From the NCBI RefSeq assembly GCF_000284295.1, contig NC_017093.1, positions 4,402,001 to 4,466,000 on the forward strand: a DNA stretch of 64,000 nucleotides. The letters are read 5' to 3'. Position numbers and translations under genes: made by a program. The notes beneath the pieces are model-generated. The model was not told where the DNA came from. It was given only the letters and a program-made list of their open reading frames with translations, and did not search any database. Positions 40,023-48,427 of the stretch are shown in pieces; position 1 is the stretch's first letter; every line of letters begins with the position of its first letter. This DNA is from Actinoplanes missouriensis 431 (GTDB lineage Bacteria; Actinomycetota; Actinomycetes; Mycobacteriales; Micromonosporaceae).

Positions 40023-40487
40023 TCAGCCGGCGGCGCTCGCGGTCTGACGGCGGCGGACCTCGTCGACTGCGTCCCAGTCGTCGCCGCTCAGCGTGGTCAG
40101 CGCGGCCGGGAAGACGCCGTCCTGCTCCTTGAGGATGTGCTCGCGCAGCACCTCGAGGGCGTCGAGCAGCCGCCGCGGCCAGGCCGGGTCCGCGGGCGTG
40201 CCGCCGGACGCCGCGTCCAGGACCGCCTCGATCCGGCGGTGCTCGTCCTCCAGGGCCGCGATCTGCTCCGGGAAGTCGCCCGCCAGCAGCGGGAACAGGC
40301 CGTGCTCCTCGACCGCGGTGTGCGGGCCGAGCACCGCGGCGATGCGGCGGGCCACCGCGGCCATCCCGGCGACGTCGCCGGCCGCGTGCGCCGCGCGCAC
40401 CTCGCCGATCATGTTGACGACGGTGTCGTGCTCCCGGGTGAGTTCGTCGATCGCGGTGACGGCCTGGCAGCCGCAGTATTCGCACAT
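40023..40487 (-). CDS. Hemerythrin HHE domain protein
   Basis: A 154-residue four-helix-bundle non-haem di-iron protein: His20 (REHDT), His56 and Glu60 (LGPHTAVEEH), His in EDEHRRIEA and the last HILKEQD. It may bind O2 or NO or buffer iron. The N-terminus MCEYCGCQ carries CxxCxC, an extra metal or redox site not needed for the bundle. Convergent with hmp, 4 bases between stops. ATG follows GGAGG. Confidence 0.9.
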   Translation of the reverse strand: MCEYCGCQAVTAIDELTREHDTVVNMIGEVRAAHAAGDVAGMAAVARRIAAVLGPHTAVEEHGLFPLLAGDFPEQIAALEDEHRRIEAVLDAASGGTPADPAWPRRLLDALEVLREHILKEQDGVFPAALTTLSGDDWDAVDEVRRRQTASAAG

Positions 40488-40587
40488 GCCTCCAGGTTCG
40501 TCCGGGCACGGCCCGGGAAAAAGGGACCTTTGGCCTGTACCACGGTCGTCGTATGCGTTCCCCGTGCGGGCCGCCTACCGTGAACGG

Positions 40588-41775
40588 ATGCGGCGCTGGC
40601 CCCGATCCTCCCGGACCGTCGACGCGGCGGTGGCGGCTGTCGCGTGCGCGGCGGCGGCCGGGCGGGTGGCGGTCGCCCCGGTGCTGCCGGCCGACCGGGC
40701 GCCGGACCTCACCGCGTACCTGATGGTGCTCGGCATGGGCGTCGCCCTGCTCGCCCGGCGGCGCGCGCCGGCGGCCGTGCTCGCGCTGGTCGGCGCCCTG
40801 TTCTTCGGCTACCACATGCTCGAGTACCCCGGTGGCGCGCCGGCCGTCCCGCTCTGGGTGGCGCTCTACACGGTCGGGGCGGCCACCCACCGCCGGACCG
40901 GCCTGGTCGTCGCCGCGGTGATCCTCTGGGTGGACGCGCAGAGCCGGATGACCCTCACCGGGGTGGGCCCGTTCGACGCCACCCTGGACGGGTCGACGGT
41001 GGTGTTCGTGGCGGCGCTGCTGCTCGGCGAGGTGGTGCGCGGCCGGCGGGAGCGGATCACGCTTCTCGCCGCTGATCGCGATCGGACACTGACGCAGCGG
41101 CTGACCGAGGAGCGGATGAGCATCGCCCGGGAGCTGCACGACGTCACCGCGCACACCCTCGCGGTGGTGACCGTGCAGGCCGGGGTGGCCGCCGACGTGA
41201 TCGAGGACGATCCGGGGCAGGCCCGGGCGGCGCTCACCGCGGTGCGCGACGCGGCCGGCGAGGCGATGGCCGAGCTGCGGGCCGCGGTCGGGGTGCTGCG
41301 CGACGGCAGCCGGCCGGACGGCCCGGTGCCGACCCTGGAGCGGCTTCCCGAGCTGGCCGCGGGCACCGGCGCGACGCTGATCCGTCAGGGCACGCCGCGG
41401 CCGCTGCCGCGCGCGGTCGAGGCCACCGCGTACCGGATCCTGCAGGAGGCGGTCGCCAACGCGGTCCGTCACGCCGGCGGCGGCCGGGTGGAGATGATCG
41501 TCGGCTATCAGCGCGACGGCCTGTCCCTCTCCGTCACCGACGGCGGCCCGGGATCGGTCACCGACGGCGGCCCGGGATCGGTTCCGGTCACCGGCAGCGA
41601 CGGCGGCGCGGGATCGGTTTCGGACACCGGCAGCGGCCACAGCGACGGCCACAGCGACGGCGACGGCTTCGGGATCCGGGGCATGACCGAGCGGGCCCAG
41701 GGGCTGGGTGGCTGGCTGCGGGCCGGACCGGGTCCGGCAGGCGGTTTCCGGGTACGGGCATGGCTCCCCGGATGA
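40588..41775 (+). CDS. NarL-type sensor histidine kinase
   Basis: About 395 residues: four or five N-terminal membrane helices, HisKA_3 dimerisation domain with the phospho-His near 184 (RELHDVTAHTL), and HATPase_c (ILQEAVANAVRHAGG as N box, DGFGIRGMTERA as G2). The G1-like segment VTDGGPGS is duplicated by a 24-bp repeat. TACCGT ends 6 bases before the ATG. Its last codons overlap the response-regulator gene. Confidence 0.92.
   Translation: MRRWPRSSRTVDAAVAAVACAAAAGRVAVAPVLPADRAPDLTAYLMVLGMGVALLARRRAPAAVLALVGALFFGYHMLEYPGGAPAVPLWVALYTVGAATHRRTGLVVAAVILWVDAQSRMTLTGVGPFDATLDGSTVVFVAALLLGEVVRGRRERITLLAADRDRTLTQRLTEERMSIARELHDVTAHTLAVVTVQAGVAADVIEDDPGQARAALTAVRDAAGEAMAELRAAVGVLRDGSRPDGPVPTLERLPELAAGTGATLIRQGTPRPLPRAVEATAYRILQEAVANAVRHAGGGRVEMIVGYQRDGLSLSVTDGGPGSVTDGGPGSVPVTGSDGGAGSVSDTGSGHSDGHSDGDGFGIRGMTERAQGLGGWLRAGPGPAGGFRVRAWLPG
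41533..41580 (+). repeat. 24-bp tandem duplication in the kinase G1 region
   Basis: Two identical 24-base units (41533-41556 and 41557-41580, each beginning GTCACCGACGGCGGCCCGGG) followed by diverged copies. They duplicate VTDGGPGS, which resembles the ATP-binding G1 box, and push the G2 segment about 35 residues downstream. Confidence 0.9.
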
Positions 41776-42434
41776 CCCCGGATCGGGTCCGGGTCCTGCT
41801 GGCCGACGACGAGACCCTGGTACGGGCCGGGTTCCGTGTCCTGCTGGAGCGCACCCCCGGCATCGAGGTCGTCGGTGAGGCCCGCGACGGTGACGAGGCG
41901 ATCGCGCTGGCCCGCGCCCACCGGCCCGACGTGGTGCTGATGGACGTGCGGATGCCGGGCACCGACGGGCTGACCGCGACCCGCCGCATCCTCGCCGACG
42001 ACCGGCTCCCCGGCGTGCGGATCATCGTGCTGACCACATTCGAGCTGGACGAGTACGTCTACGCGGCGCTGCGGGCAGGGGCCAGCGGCTTCCTGCTGAA
42101 GGACCTCACCCCGGACGAGCTGCGGCACGCGGTCCGGGTCGTCGCCGCCGGGGACGCGCTGCTCGCCCCGGCCGTGACCCGCAGGCTGATCGCGCGGTTC
42201 ACCACCGCCGAACCGGAGACGCTGCCCGGCCTGGAGACGCTCACCGCGCGCGAGCGGGAGGTCGTCGCCCTGGTCGCGGACGGACTCTCCACCGAGGAGA
42301 TCGCGGCGCGGCTGCGGATGAGCCGGGCCACCGCCAAGACCCACACCAACCGGGCGATGACCAAACTGGGTGCCCGCGACCGGGCGCACCTGGTCGTGCT
42401 CGCCTACCGCCACGGGCTCGCGCCGCTACCGTGA
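41772..42434 (+). CDS. NarL/LuxR-type response regulator
   Basis: About 220 residues: receiver domain with D12/D13 acidic pair, phospho-acceptor Asp58 (VLMDVRMPG), T and K switch residues (LTTFE, LLKDLTP), then a LuxR HTH (LTAREREVVALVADGLSTEE, MSRATAKTHTNRAMTKLG). ATG at 41772 overlaps the kinase TGA (ATGA); an ATG at 41760 is also possible. Partner of the kinase. The next gene may be a target. Confidence 0.93.
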   Translation: MTPDRVRVLLADDETLVRAGFRVLLERTPGIEVVGEARDGDEAIALARAHRPDVVLMDVRMPGTDGLTATRRILADDRLPGVRIIVLTTFELDEYVYAALRAGASGFLLKDLTPDELRHAVRVVAAGDALLAPAVTRRLIARFTTAEPETLPGLETLTAREREVVALVADGLSTEEIAARLRMSRATAKTHTNRAMTKLGARDRAHLVVLAYRHGLAPLP

Positions 42435-42500
42435 GCGTGGTAACCGGACTGCCACGGCGGCGGGATTCGCCCGGGTCAGCGCACTTCTAGCGTGACCGGC

Positions 42501-43073
42501 ATGAATATTTTCCTGATTCTGGGGCCGGCCCTCAACGGCGCGGCCACGTTCTTCTGGCAGCCCGGCACGCAGGGCGCGACGGGCGGCACGCTCTCCGGCC
42601 TGGGCAGCGCGTTCTGGCTCATCGGGCTGCTCGGCGTCTACCGGCAGCTGCCCGAGCGGCACACCCGCGCCCTTATCCCGCTCGCCGTCCTCGGCACCGC
42701 CGGCGGCATCGCGTTCAGCGTGCAGGCGATCCACGAGCAGATGTTCGGGATCAGTCACGCGACAGCGGTGGCGATGCTCGACGAGTACCCGTTCGCGGCG
42801 AACACGCTCTACTGGTTCTGCGGACCGCTCTTCCCGTTCTCGCTGGCGGCGCTCGGGATCCTGCTGTGGCGGGAGCGGGCGGTGCCCGTACCCACGGCGG
42901 TGTTGATGGTTCTAGGAGCCGCCGCGTTCCCACTCAGCAGGATGAGCCGGGAGGTGTCGATCGCGCATCTGGCCGACCTGCTGCTGCTCCTGCCGTTCCT
43001 CATGATCGGGGTGCGCGGGCTGCGGGCCGGGGATGAACGGCGGTCGTCCCAGATGGCAACAGAAAGCGAATAG
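42501..43073 (+). CDS. DUF4386-like membrane protein
   Basis: A 190-residue membrane protein with about six helices (MNIFLILGPALNGAATFFW, LIGLLGVYRQLP, LIPLAVLGTAGGIAFSVQAI, LYWFCGPLFPFSLAALGIL). Function unknown. TAGCGT ends 7 bases before the ATG. It follows the two-component genes by 66 bases on the same strand and could belong to their regulon; that is inference. Confidence 0.75.
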   Translation: MNIFLILGPALNGAATFFWQPGTQGATGGTLSGLGSAFWLIGLLGVYRQLPERHTRALIPLAVLGTAGGIAFSVQAIHEQMFGISHATAVAMLDEYPFAANTLYWFCGPLFPFSLAALGILLWRERAVPVPTAVLMVLGAAAFPLSRMSREVSIAHLADLLLLLPFLMIGVRGLRAGDERRSSQMATESE

Positions 43074-43156
43074 GCGGCGACATTGACCGGTTAAGCTTCT
43101 CGGTGAGTCGCGGGGAGCGTGCCGGGCCCGCCCGGCGCCGGAGGGGTGATGCCGTC

Positions 43157-43345
43157 ATGCACAACGCCATTCTCGACCTTTTCGACGATTACCTGACCCG
43201 GATGACACTGGTCCGCGACGAGCTCTCGGCAGCCCGGCGGGTGCTGCCCGGCGAGCGGCTCTGCGCCGTCGAGGAGGCCATCGAGGCGGCGCGCGAGTTC
43301 TCCGCGTCGGCGACCGTGCTACTGCGCGGCGGCGACATCCGCTAA
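43157..43345 (+). CDS. Small hypothetical protein
   Basis: A 62-residue acidic helical protein (NAILDLFDDYLTRMTLVRDE, LCAVEEAIEAAREFSASATV). ATG at 43157 is preferred over upstream frames because a GGAGG lies 10 to 14 bases before it and the upstream codons are low-complexity. No family known. It is followed 9 bases later by another small gene. Confidence 0.6.
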   Translation: MHNAILDLFDDYLTRMTLVRDELSAARRVLPGERLCAVEEAIEAAREFSASATVLLRGGDIR

Positions 43346-43354
43346 CGTCGTCAC

Positions 43355-43654
43355 ATGACCACGCACCGGCGCCGCAGGCCGCCGATCGCCGTGGTCGCCC
43401 TGCTCCTGCTGCTGCTGACCGCCGGGCTGTTCGCCACGCCGGGCTTCGAGCACACCGCCATCGTCGCCGCGGGCGCCACCGTGGACGATCGCGTCGAGAC
43501 ACCGTCGCCGGAGACGTCCGCCGTGCGCCGTCCGGTGGTGCGGCCCCGCCCGGTCCCGGTGGTTCTCGCCGGCCGGCACGTCCCTCCGGAGCCGGCCGTG
43601 CCGGCGGCGCCGCTTCCCGATCCGTCACCGGCGCCGCTGGTCCTGCGGGTGTGA
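43355..43654 (+). CDS. Small membrane-anchored Pro-rich protein
   Basis: A 99-residue protein with an Arg-rich start (TTHRRRRPP), one strong hydrophobic helix (IAVVALLLLLLTAGLFA) and a Pro/Val-rich outside tail. It is either a type II membrane protein or secreted after signal cleavage. TAACGT ends 6 bases before the ATG, supporting a separate leaderless mRNA. Function unknown. Confidence 0.6.
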   Translation: MTTHRRRRPPIAVVALLLLLLTAGLFATPGFEHTAIVAAGATVDDRVETPSPETSAVRRPVVRPRPVPVVLAGRHVPPEPAVPAAPLPDPSPAPLVLRV

Positions 43655-43819
43655 GAGGGCCGCGCGCACCTCGCTGCGCGCCGCCTCTCCCCCGTCCCCG
43701 TCGCGTTCGTGACCTCGCCGCGGTTTGGCTGCCCCCGTGGTCTCGCCGCCCTCGGTCCTGCCGCCCCCGCGGCTCGGCCGGCCCGTTGCCGGACGCGCGC
43801 CTCGCAGGAAGCCCCCGCC

Positions 43820-44500
43820 ATGCACCCCCGCCCGCCCTGCCGGAGCACGCACACCTTTGCCGCCGCCGGAAGCCACCTCGTCTACGACCGCTGGGACGGC
43901 GCCGCCCGTCCCGTCCTGCTGCTGCACGCCCTGCTCTTCGACCGCACCCAATGGTGGCCGCTCGCCGCCGACCTGGCCGGATCGTGCACGGTCGTCGCCC
44001 CCGACCTGCCCGGCCACGGCGAGACCCCGCTGCCCGCCGGCCTCACCCCGGACCAGGTGGCCGGGGTGCTCGCCCGGCTCGTGGAGAGCTTCGGCCTGCG
44101 GCGGGCGCCGATCGTCGTCGGTCACGCCACGTCCGCGCCGCTGGCCACCGCATTCGCCCGCCAGTTCGCGGTGCACGGCATGCTCACCGTCGACGAGCCG
44201 GCCGGCGTGGTCGGCACCGGCGCCGACGCGACGGCGATGGACGCGGTGGTGGCCCCGACCGGTGTCGACGCTGTGGTGGCCGCCACCGGGGTCGACCGGG
44301 TGCCGGAGCAGTTCCGGTCGTTCGCGGAGCCGCGCCGCGATCCGGTGCTGGTCGCCGCGTACCGCTCGTGGCTCGACCAGCCGTCCAGCCGCCGGCCCGT
44401 CCCGCACGCCCACCGCCCTGGCGACGACCCGGCCCCGCCCCGCTTCACGCCGCTCTCCGACCCGGAGGGACTGGCCGCGCGCATCCAGTACCTGCTGTGA
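43820..44500 (+). CDS. Alpha/beta hydrolase-like protein lacking nucleophile
   Basis: About 226 residues with the early alpha/beta-hydrolase fold: PVLLLHALLFDRTQWWPLAA, VVAPDLPGHGETPLPAG. The elbow that should read GHSxG is GHATSA, with Ala in place of Ser. A 27-bp duplication (44240-44293) encodes VVAPTGVD and VVAATGVD, and the C-terminus is short, without a clear catalytic His. It may be a pseudo-enzyme or a decaying gene. ATG at 43820; GC-rich leader upstream. Confidence 0.65.
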   Translation: MHPRPPCRSTHTFAAAGSHLVYDRWDGAARPVLLLHALLFDRTQWWPLAADLAGSCTVVAPDLPGHGETPLPAGLTPDQVAGVLARLVESFGLRRAPIVVGHATSAPLATAFARQFAVHGMLTVDEPAGVVGTGADATAMDAVVAPTGVDAVVAATGVDRVPEQFRSFAEPRRDPVLVAAYRSWLDQPSSRRPVPHAHRPGDDPAPPRFTPLSDPEGLAARIQYLL

Positions 44501-44516
44501 TGCCAGACTCGTCGGC

Positions 44517-45140
44517 GTGTCTCTGCTCCGATATTTCCTCGACGCCGCCGACGGCCGGTTCCCGCCGGTCGACGGCGAGGTCACCGTGCTGCCCGAGCTA
44601 CCCGGCGGCCTCGCGTGCTCGGTGGCGTTCACCGGGCATGCCGTGGTCGCCACCGCGCTGCCCGCCGCCGAGGTGCACGCCCGCAAACCGGACGGTTTCG
44701 GCGGCTCCATGGCGCCCGATTTCCTCCGCTTCCTGGCCGGGCCGGACGGCTGGATCGGCGTCATCGACGTGACGCTGGTCAGCCGCGGCACGGGCGGCAC
44801 ACCCCGCCTCGCCCCGCTCACCGGCGCCGACGACCACCCCCGCATCCGGTACGCGCGGGAGATGCGCACCGGCGTCCGGGTCTTCGGCGACGAGCGGGGC
44901 CTGATCGCGGTCGCCGCCGGTCTGGCCGGTCGCACCGAGCTCAGCATCGAACTGCACCAGCCCCGGCAGGGCGGCCGGGGATTCGGCAGGTCCCTGATCG
45001 CCGACGCGCTCACCCTGGTGCCGGAGGGCGAGCCGGTCTTCGCCGCGGTCTCCCCCGGCAACGCCCGCTCCCTGCGAGCGTTCCTGTCCAGCGGCTTCAC
45101 CCCGATCGGCTCCGAGGTCCTGCTCAGACCGGCCCCCTGA
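44517..45140 (+). CDS. GNAT-fold acetyltransferase-like protein
   Basis: About 207 residues; GTG at 44517. The C-terminal third has a GNAT-like acetyl-CoA motif (GRGFGRSLIADALTLVPEGE, then AVSPGNARSLRAFLSSGFTP), preceded by a divergent N-terminal half (VSLLRYFLDAADGRFPPVDG). The substrate is unknown. The preceding hydrolase stop lies 16 bases upstream, so co-transcription is possible. Its TGA lies inside the downstream terminator stem. Confidence 0.65.
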   Translation: MSLLRYFLDAADGRFPPVDGEVTVLPELPGGLACSVAFTGHAVVATALPAAEVHARKPDGFGGSMAPDFLRFLAGPDGWIGVIDVTLVSRGTGGTPRLAPLTGADDHPRIRYAREMRTGVRVFGDERGLIAVAAGLAGRTELSIELHQPRQGGRGFGRSLIADALTLVPEGEPVFAAVSPGNARSLRAFLSSGFTPIGSEVLLRPAP

Positions 45141-45173
45141 CGGGTCGGCCCGCCTCAGGGCGGCCCGTCAGGG
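45135..45173. terminator. Bidirectional terminator
   Basis: CCCTGACGGG (45135-45144) and CCCGTCAGGG (45164-45173) are perfect 10-base arms with further CGCC/GGCG pairing inside. The hairpin separates the convergent acetyltransferase and membrane-protein genes and contains the first gene's TGA. Confidence 0.85.
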
Positions 45174-45511
45174 TCGCTCGGTGATAGGCGGGGTCCGTCC
45201 GGCTGATCACGAAGCGGTGCCGCCGTGGCGGGCCCGGCCGCCCGCCGCCGGCGGAGGACCACGATCGCGAGGCTGCTCCAGAGCAGGACGGCGATCGTCG
45301 CCTTCCCGGCCCGCTCGAACGCCGGCCGTCCGTCGCCCAGCGCAGCGTCCCCCGTCCAGACGAGCAGAACCAGCAGGAACGGCCAATACCGGCTGGGGCG
45401 GGGCAGCCGGGCCGCCGGGGTGCGGATCGCGGCGACGAGCACGCCGAAGCTGCCCACCACCGTCAGGAGAACGGCCAGCCCGTAATGCCACGACTCAGGA
45501 CGGAAGCTCAC
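45155..45511 (-). CDS. Small membrane protein
   Basis: About 118 residues; GTG at 45511 (GATACT 6 bases upstream). Three hydrophobic helices (YGLAVLLTVVGSFGVLVAA, YWPFLLVLLVWTGDAALG, ATIAVLLWSSLAIVVL) and an acidic Pro-rich tail. Family unknown. Convergent with the acetyltransferase gene and divergent from the maltose-acetyltransferase-type gene. Its 3 prime end lies inside the shared terminator. Confidence 0.55.
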   Translation of the reverse strand: MSFRPESWHYGLAVLLTVVGSFGVLVAAIRTPAARLPRPSRYWPFLLVLLVWTGDAALGDGRPAFERAGKATIAVLLWSSLAIVVLRRRRAAGPATAAPLRDQPDGPRLSPSDPDGPP

Positions 45512-45569
45512 CCCACCAGTATCAGGACGCCCGCCACAGATTGAAGACCGCGAGCATAGAGTGATCACC

Positions 45570-46148
45570 ATGGATGATCGTGAGGCTGAGGTGCTGGACC
45601 GGATCGGGCGGGGACTTCTCTACACCGAGTCGGAGGCGGCCTTCCAGAACCCGCGGCGACGCGCCGACCTGATCTTCGAGTACAACAGCACCCGCCCCGG
45701 CGCCACCGATCAGCGTCGTGAGCTGCTGGAACGCATCCTCGGCTCGGTCGGCGCCCGGACGGTGCTGCTGTCGCCGTTCCACGCCGGCTTCGGCAGCAAC
45801 GTGCACATCGGCGACGACTTCTTCGGCAACGTGAACCTCACGTTCGTCGACGACGTGGAGATCCGGATCGGCGACGGCGTCATGATCGCGCCGGGCGTCA
45901 CGCTGACCACCACCGGCCACCCGATCCACCCCGGCCTGCGGGAGGACTTCCGCCGGTTCTCCCGGCCGATCGTGATCGAGGACAAGGTGTGGATCGGCAG
46001 TCACGTGGTGGTGCTTCCCGGCGTGCGGATCGGGTACGGCTCGGTGATCGGCGCCGGCAGCGTCGTCACGCACGACATCCCGCCGATGACCGTCGCGATG
46101 GGGGTGCCGTGCCGGGTGGTCCGCCCGATCACCGACGCTGACCGTTGA
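45570..46148 (+). CDS. Maltose/galactoside O-acetyltransferase-like
   Basis: A 192-residue left-handed beta-helix acetyltransferase. N-terminal Mac domain (LLYTESEAAFQNPRRRADLI), hexapeptide repeats (IRIGDGVMIAPGVTL, VWIGSHVVVLPGVRIGYGSV) and the catalytic His in TTGHPIHP. It probably acetylates a sugar or galactoside. TAGAGT ends 7 bases before ATG 45570, favouring that start over GTG at 45561. Confidence 0.92.
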   Translation: MDDREAEVLDRIGRGLLYTESEAAFQNPRRRADLIFEYNSTRPGATDQRRELLERILGSVGARTVLLSPFHAGFGSNVHIGDDFFGNVNLTFVDDVEIRIGDGVMIAPGVTLTTTGHPIHPGLREDFRRFSRPIVIEDKVWIGSHVVVLPGVRIGYGSVIGAGSVVTHDIPPMTVAMGVPCRVVRPITDADR

Positions 46149-46225
46149 CCGCCGGCCACTGACAACTGACCGCTTTCCACTGACTGGGACATCGAAACTG
46201 GCCGTGGTCGCCTACGGTGACTTCC

Positions 46226-46990
46226 GTGATGGTGGTGGCGACGACGATGTTCTGCCTGGGCGGCATCCTGGTGGGTGGCGCCGGCATCTTCGCCCTGCTC
46301 GCCCTCGGTGATCTCCGGGCACTGTGGACGCTACGCCGGATCCCCGTCACACCGGTCACCGTGCGTGGCCGGGTAGCGGTGGAGGGCGTCACCGAGTACG
46401 GCACGGCCGGCCCGCAGCTCGCGCCGGTGACCGGTGAGGACTGCGCATGGTACCGGGTCACGCTGCTCCGCGAGCCCAGCCGCGACTCCACCACCGGCGA
46501 CTACGGCCCCGACCATGATGTGCTTCTGGAGATCACGTCACCGTCGTGGGCGGCTCTCGGGGACGCTTCCGGACGCGTACCCATCGATCCGCGCCTGCTG
46601 GACCACCCCCGGGCCCTGCGCGATCCCACCCCGGGCGAGCCGCTCGTGTCGATCACCACCGAGATCGAGCACCGCGGATCCCAACCGGCCCGCCTCCCCC
46701 GCATCGTTCCCCCGGACGTGGTCCGTGACCTGCGCCGCAGCGAACGTCTGCGCCTCACCGAGGTCCGCGTCCCGCGCGGCGTGAAGGTCTTCGCCCTGGG
46801 CCGCGTCACCGCGACCGGCCTGCTGCCGAGCCGCGCCGGCCTCACCCTGCTCACCCCGCGGTCCCGCGCCGAGGTGATCACGTCCCGCCGCGACGCGATC
46901 GGCATGGGCGGCCGCCTGGCGGTCTGGTTCGGTCTGATCGGCCTGGTGCTCGCCGCCGGCTCCGCCGTCTGGCTGCGCACGATGGGATGA
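46226..46990 (+). CDS. GIDE-domain membrane protein
   Basis: About 254 residues: an N-terminal membrane helix (TMFCLGGILVGGAGIFALLA), a beta-rich cytoplasmic or external part (VRGRVAVEGVTEYG, CAWYRVTLLREPS) and a C-terminal helix (LAVWFGLIGLVLAAGSAVWL). The layout resembles the GIDE family (E3-ligase-like fold without RING). Function in bacteria unknown. GTG at 46226 with TACGGT ending 7 bases upstream. Confidence 0.65.
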   Translation: MMVVATTMFCLGGILVGGAGIFALLALGDLRALWTLRRIPVTPVTVRGRVAVEGVTEYGTAGPQLAPVTGEDCAWYRVTLLREPSRDSTTGDYGPDHDVLLEITSPSWAALGDASGRVPIDPRLLDHPRALRDPTPGEPLVSITTEIEHRGSQPARLPRIVPPDVVRDLRRSERLRLTEVRVPRGVKVFALGRVTATGLLPSRAGLTLLTPRSRAEVITSRRDAIGMGGRLAVWFGLIGLVLAAGSAVWLRTMG

Positions 46991-46997
46991 GACCCGG

Positions 46998-47723
46998 TCA
47001 CTTCCGGTCCGGCGGGTCGCCGCCCCATATTTCCACCACCTGCCCACCGGCCCCCGCGCGGATCAGGTCCAGGACGGCGGCGATGACCTCGCCCGGCGGG
47101 ATCAGCGGCCGGGACGCGGCGCGTTCGGCGGCGCTCATCGCCCGCCACCGGGTCTGAGCGCGGTCCAGCCCGATCCAGTCCGGCGCCACACACATCACCC
47201 GGACGTCGCCGAGCCCGCCGAGGGTCGCGGTGAACCGGATCAGCCCGGCCTTGGCCGCGCCGTACTCGGGCGAGCCGTAGGCCTCCGCGCCGATCCCGCC
47301 ACTCGACGCGATGTTGACGATCGCCCCGCCGCCGCGCTCCCGCATGGCGGGGATGACCAGCTGGCTGAGCGCCATCGGGGCGATCAGGTTGAGCTCGATC
47401 GTCGCGGTCCAGGCGCTCTCGGCGGCGTGCGGGTACTGGTCCCCCGGCGTCCAGCCACCGGCGTTGTTGACCAGCACTCGGGGTCCGCCGAGCTCGCGGG
47501 CCGCCGCCAGGACGCGGTCCCGGTCGTGGCGATCGCGGACGTCGGCGCGCAGGGCCCGGGCCGGCACGCCGGACGCCTCGACCAGGCGGGCGCATTCCCC
47601 GGCGGCCCGCTCATCGGTGTCGGCGACGACGATGCCGTAGCCGGTGCGGGCCAGTCCGAGGGCGAGGTGCCGCCCCAGTCCGCCAGCGGCGCCAGTGACA
47701 ATCGCGCAATCGATCATCGTCAC
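46998..47723 (-). CDS. Short-chain dehydrogenase/reductase
   Basis: A 241-residue SDR with the NAD(P) motif TGAAGGLG, NNAG, the catalytic Ser in IASSGG and the YxxxK pair in YGAAK. It probably oxidises or reduces a small alcohol. It is the second gene after the TetR gene (3 bases between), so it is part of a module that faces the flavin monooxygenase at 48428. Confidence 0.92.
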   Translation of the reverse strand: MTMIDCAIVTGAAGGLGRHLALGLARTGYGIVVADTDERAAGECARLVEASGVPARALRADVRDRHDRDRVLAAARELGGPRVLVNNAGGWTPGDQYPHAAESAWTATIELNLIAPMALSQLVIPAMRERGGGAIVNIASSGGIGAEAYGSPEYGAAKAGLIRFTATLGGLGDVRVMCVAPDWIGLDRAQTRWRAMSAAERAASRPLIPPGEVIAAVLDLIRAGAGGQVVEIWGGDPPDRK

Positions 47724-47726
47724 CCC

Positions 47727-48344
47727 TTACCCGCTCGCCGGCGGGCGCACTCCGCCCTGACGGCTCGCCGGCGCCGGTGCGCAGATCGCGGTCACCGCCC
47801 GGCCGATCCGGGCACGTGCCTCCGGCCCCAGCCCCTCGGTCAGCGCGACATGCTGCATCACCCCGGCCAGCGCCAGCGCCAGCGACGCCGTGTCCACCCC
47901 GGACGGCACCCGGCCCAGCTCCTGCTCGGCGGCGAGGTAGCCGGCGGCCGACCCGGCGACCACCCGCAGCCCCGCGCTCCCGGGACCGAGGACCCGCTCC
48001 ACCTCGGCGGTCAGCGACGGGCGGAAAGCCGTCAACCGGGTCAGCGTGAGCACCACGTCCAGCGGCAGGGCGAGGATCGCCGCGCTGAGGTTGCCGTCCA
48101 CGGTGCCGCTGCCGAGCCGCTCCGGCAGGGCGGCCAGGGACGCGGCGATCTGGAAACTGCGGTCCACCCCGTACCCGATGAGGAAGTTGTCGAAATTGCG
48201 GAAGTGGGTGAACAGCAGGCCGGTCGCCACCCCCGCCTCCTGGGTCACCGCCCGGCTGGTCAGCGCGCCCTCGGCGGCGATCACCCGCTCCAGCGCGGCG
48301 AACAGCTGCTGGCGGGCTTCCGGCACGGCGACTCCACGGGGCAT
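47727..48344 (-). CDS. TetR-family regulator, module A
   Basis: A 205-residue TetR-like regulator: HTH in RQQLFAALERVIAAEGALTS, RAVTQEAGVATGLLFTHFRN. The C-terminal ligand domain is hydrophobic and unclassified. TAGCAT ends 6 bases before the ATG. Two operators lie in the gap to the divergent monooxygenase, and one covers its own -35 region, so it should repress itself, the SDR and the monooxygenase. Confidence 0.9.
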   Translation of the reverse strand: MPRGVAVPEARQQLFAALERVIAAEGALTSRAVTQEAGVATGLLFTHFRNFDNFLIGYGVDRSFQIAASLAALPERLGSGTVDGNLSAAILALPLDVVLTLTRLTAFRPSLTAEVERVLGPGSAGLRVVAGSAAGYLAAEQELGRVPSGVDTASLALALAGVMQHVALTEGLGPEARARIGRAVTAICAPAPASRQGGVRPPASG

Positions 48345-48369
48345 GCCCCGATGCTAAGCCTTGCGCAGG

Positions 48370-48409
48370 TATGAGCAAACGCTCATAGTGGTTTGAGCAA
48401 ACGCTCATA
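48370..48409. promoter_or_regulatory. Twin TetR operators, module A
   Basis: Two copies of TGAGCAAACGCTCA (48372-48385 and 48394-48407), each an inverted repeat TGAGC-N4-GCTCA, with centres 22 bases apart, i.e. two helical turns. The first sits over the -35 region of the TetR gene and between candidate boxes TTGCGC (48361) and CATAGT (48384) of the monooxygenase promoter. Confidence 0.88.
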
Positions 48410-48427
48410 CCTTAGGAGGGGCACGTC

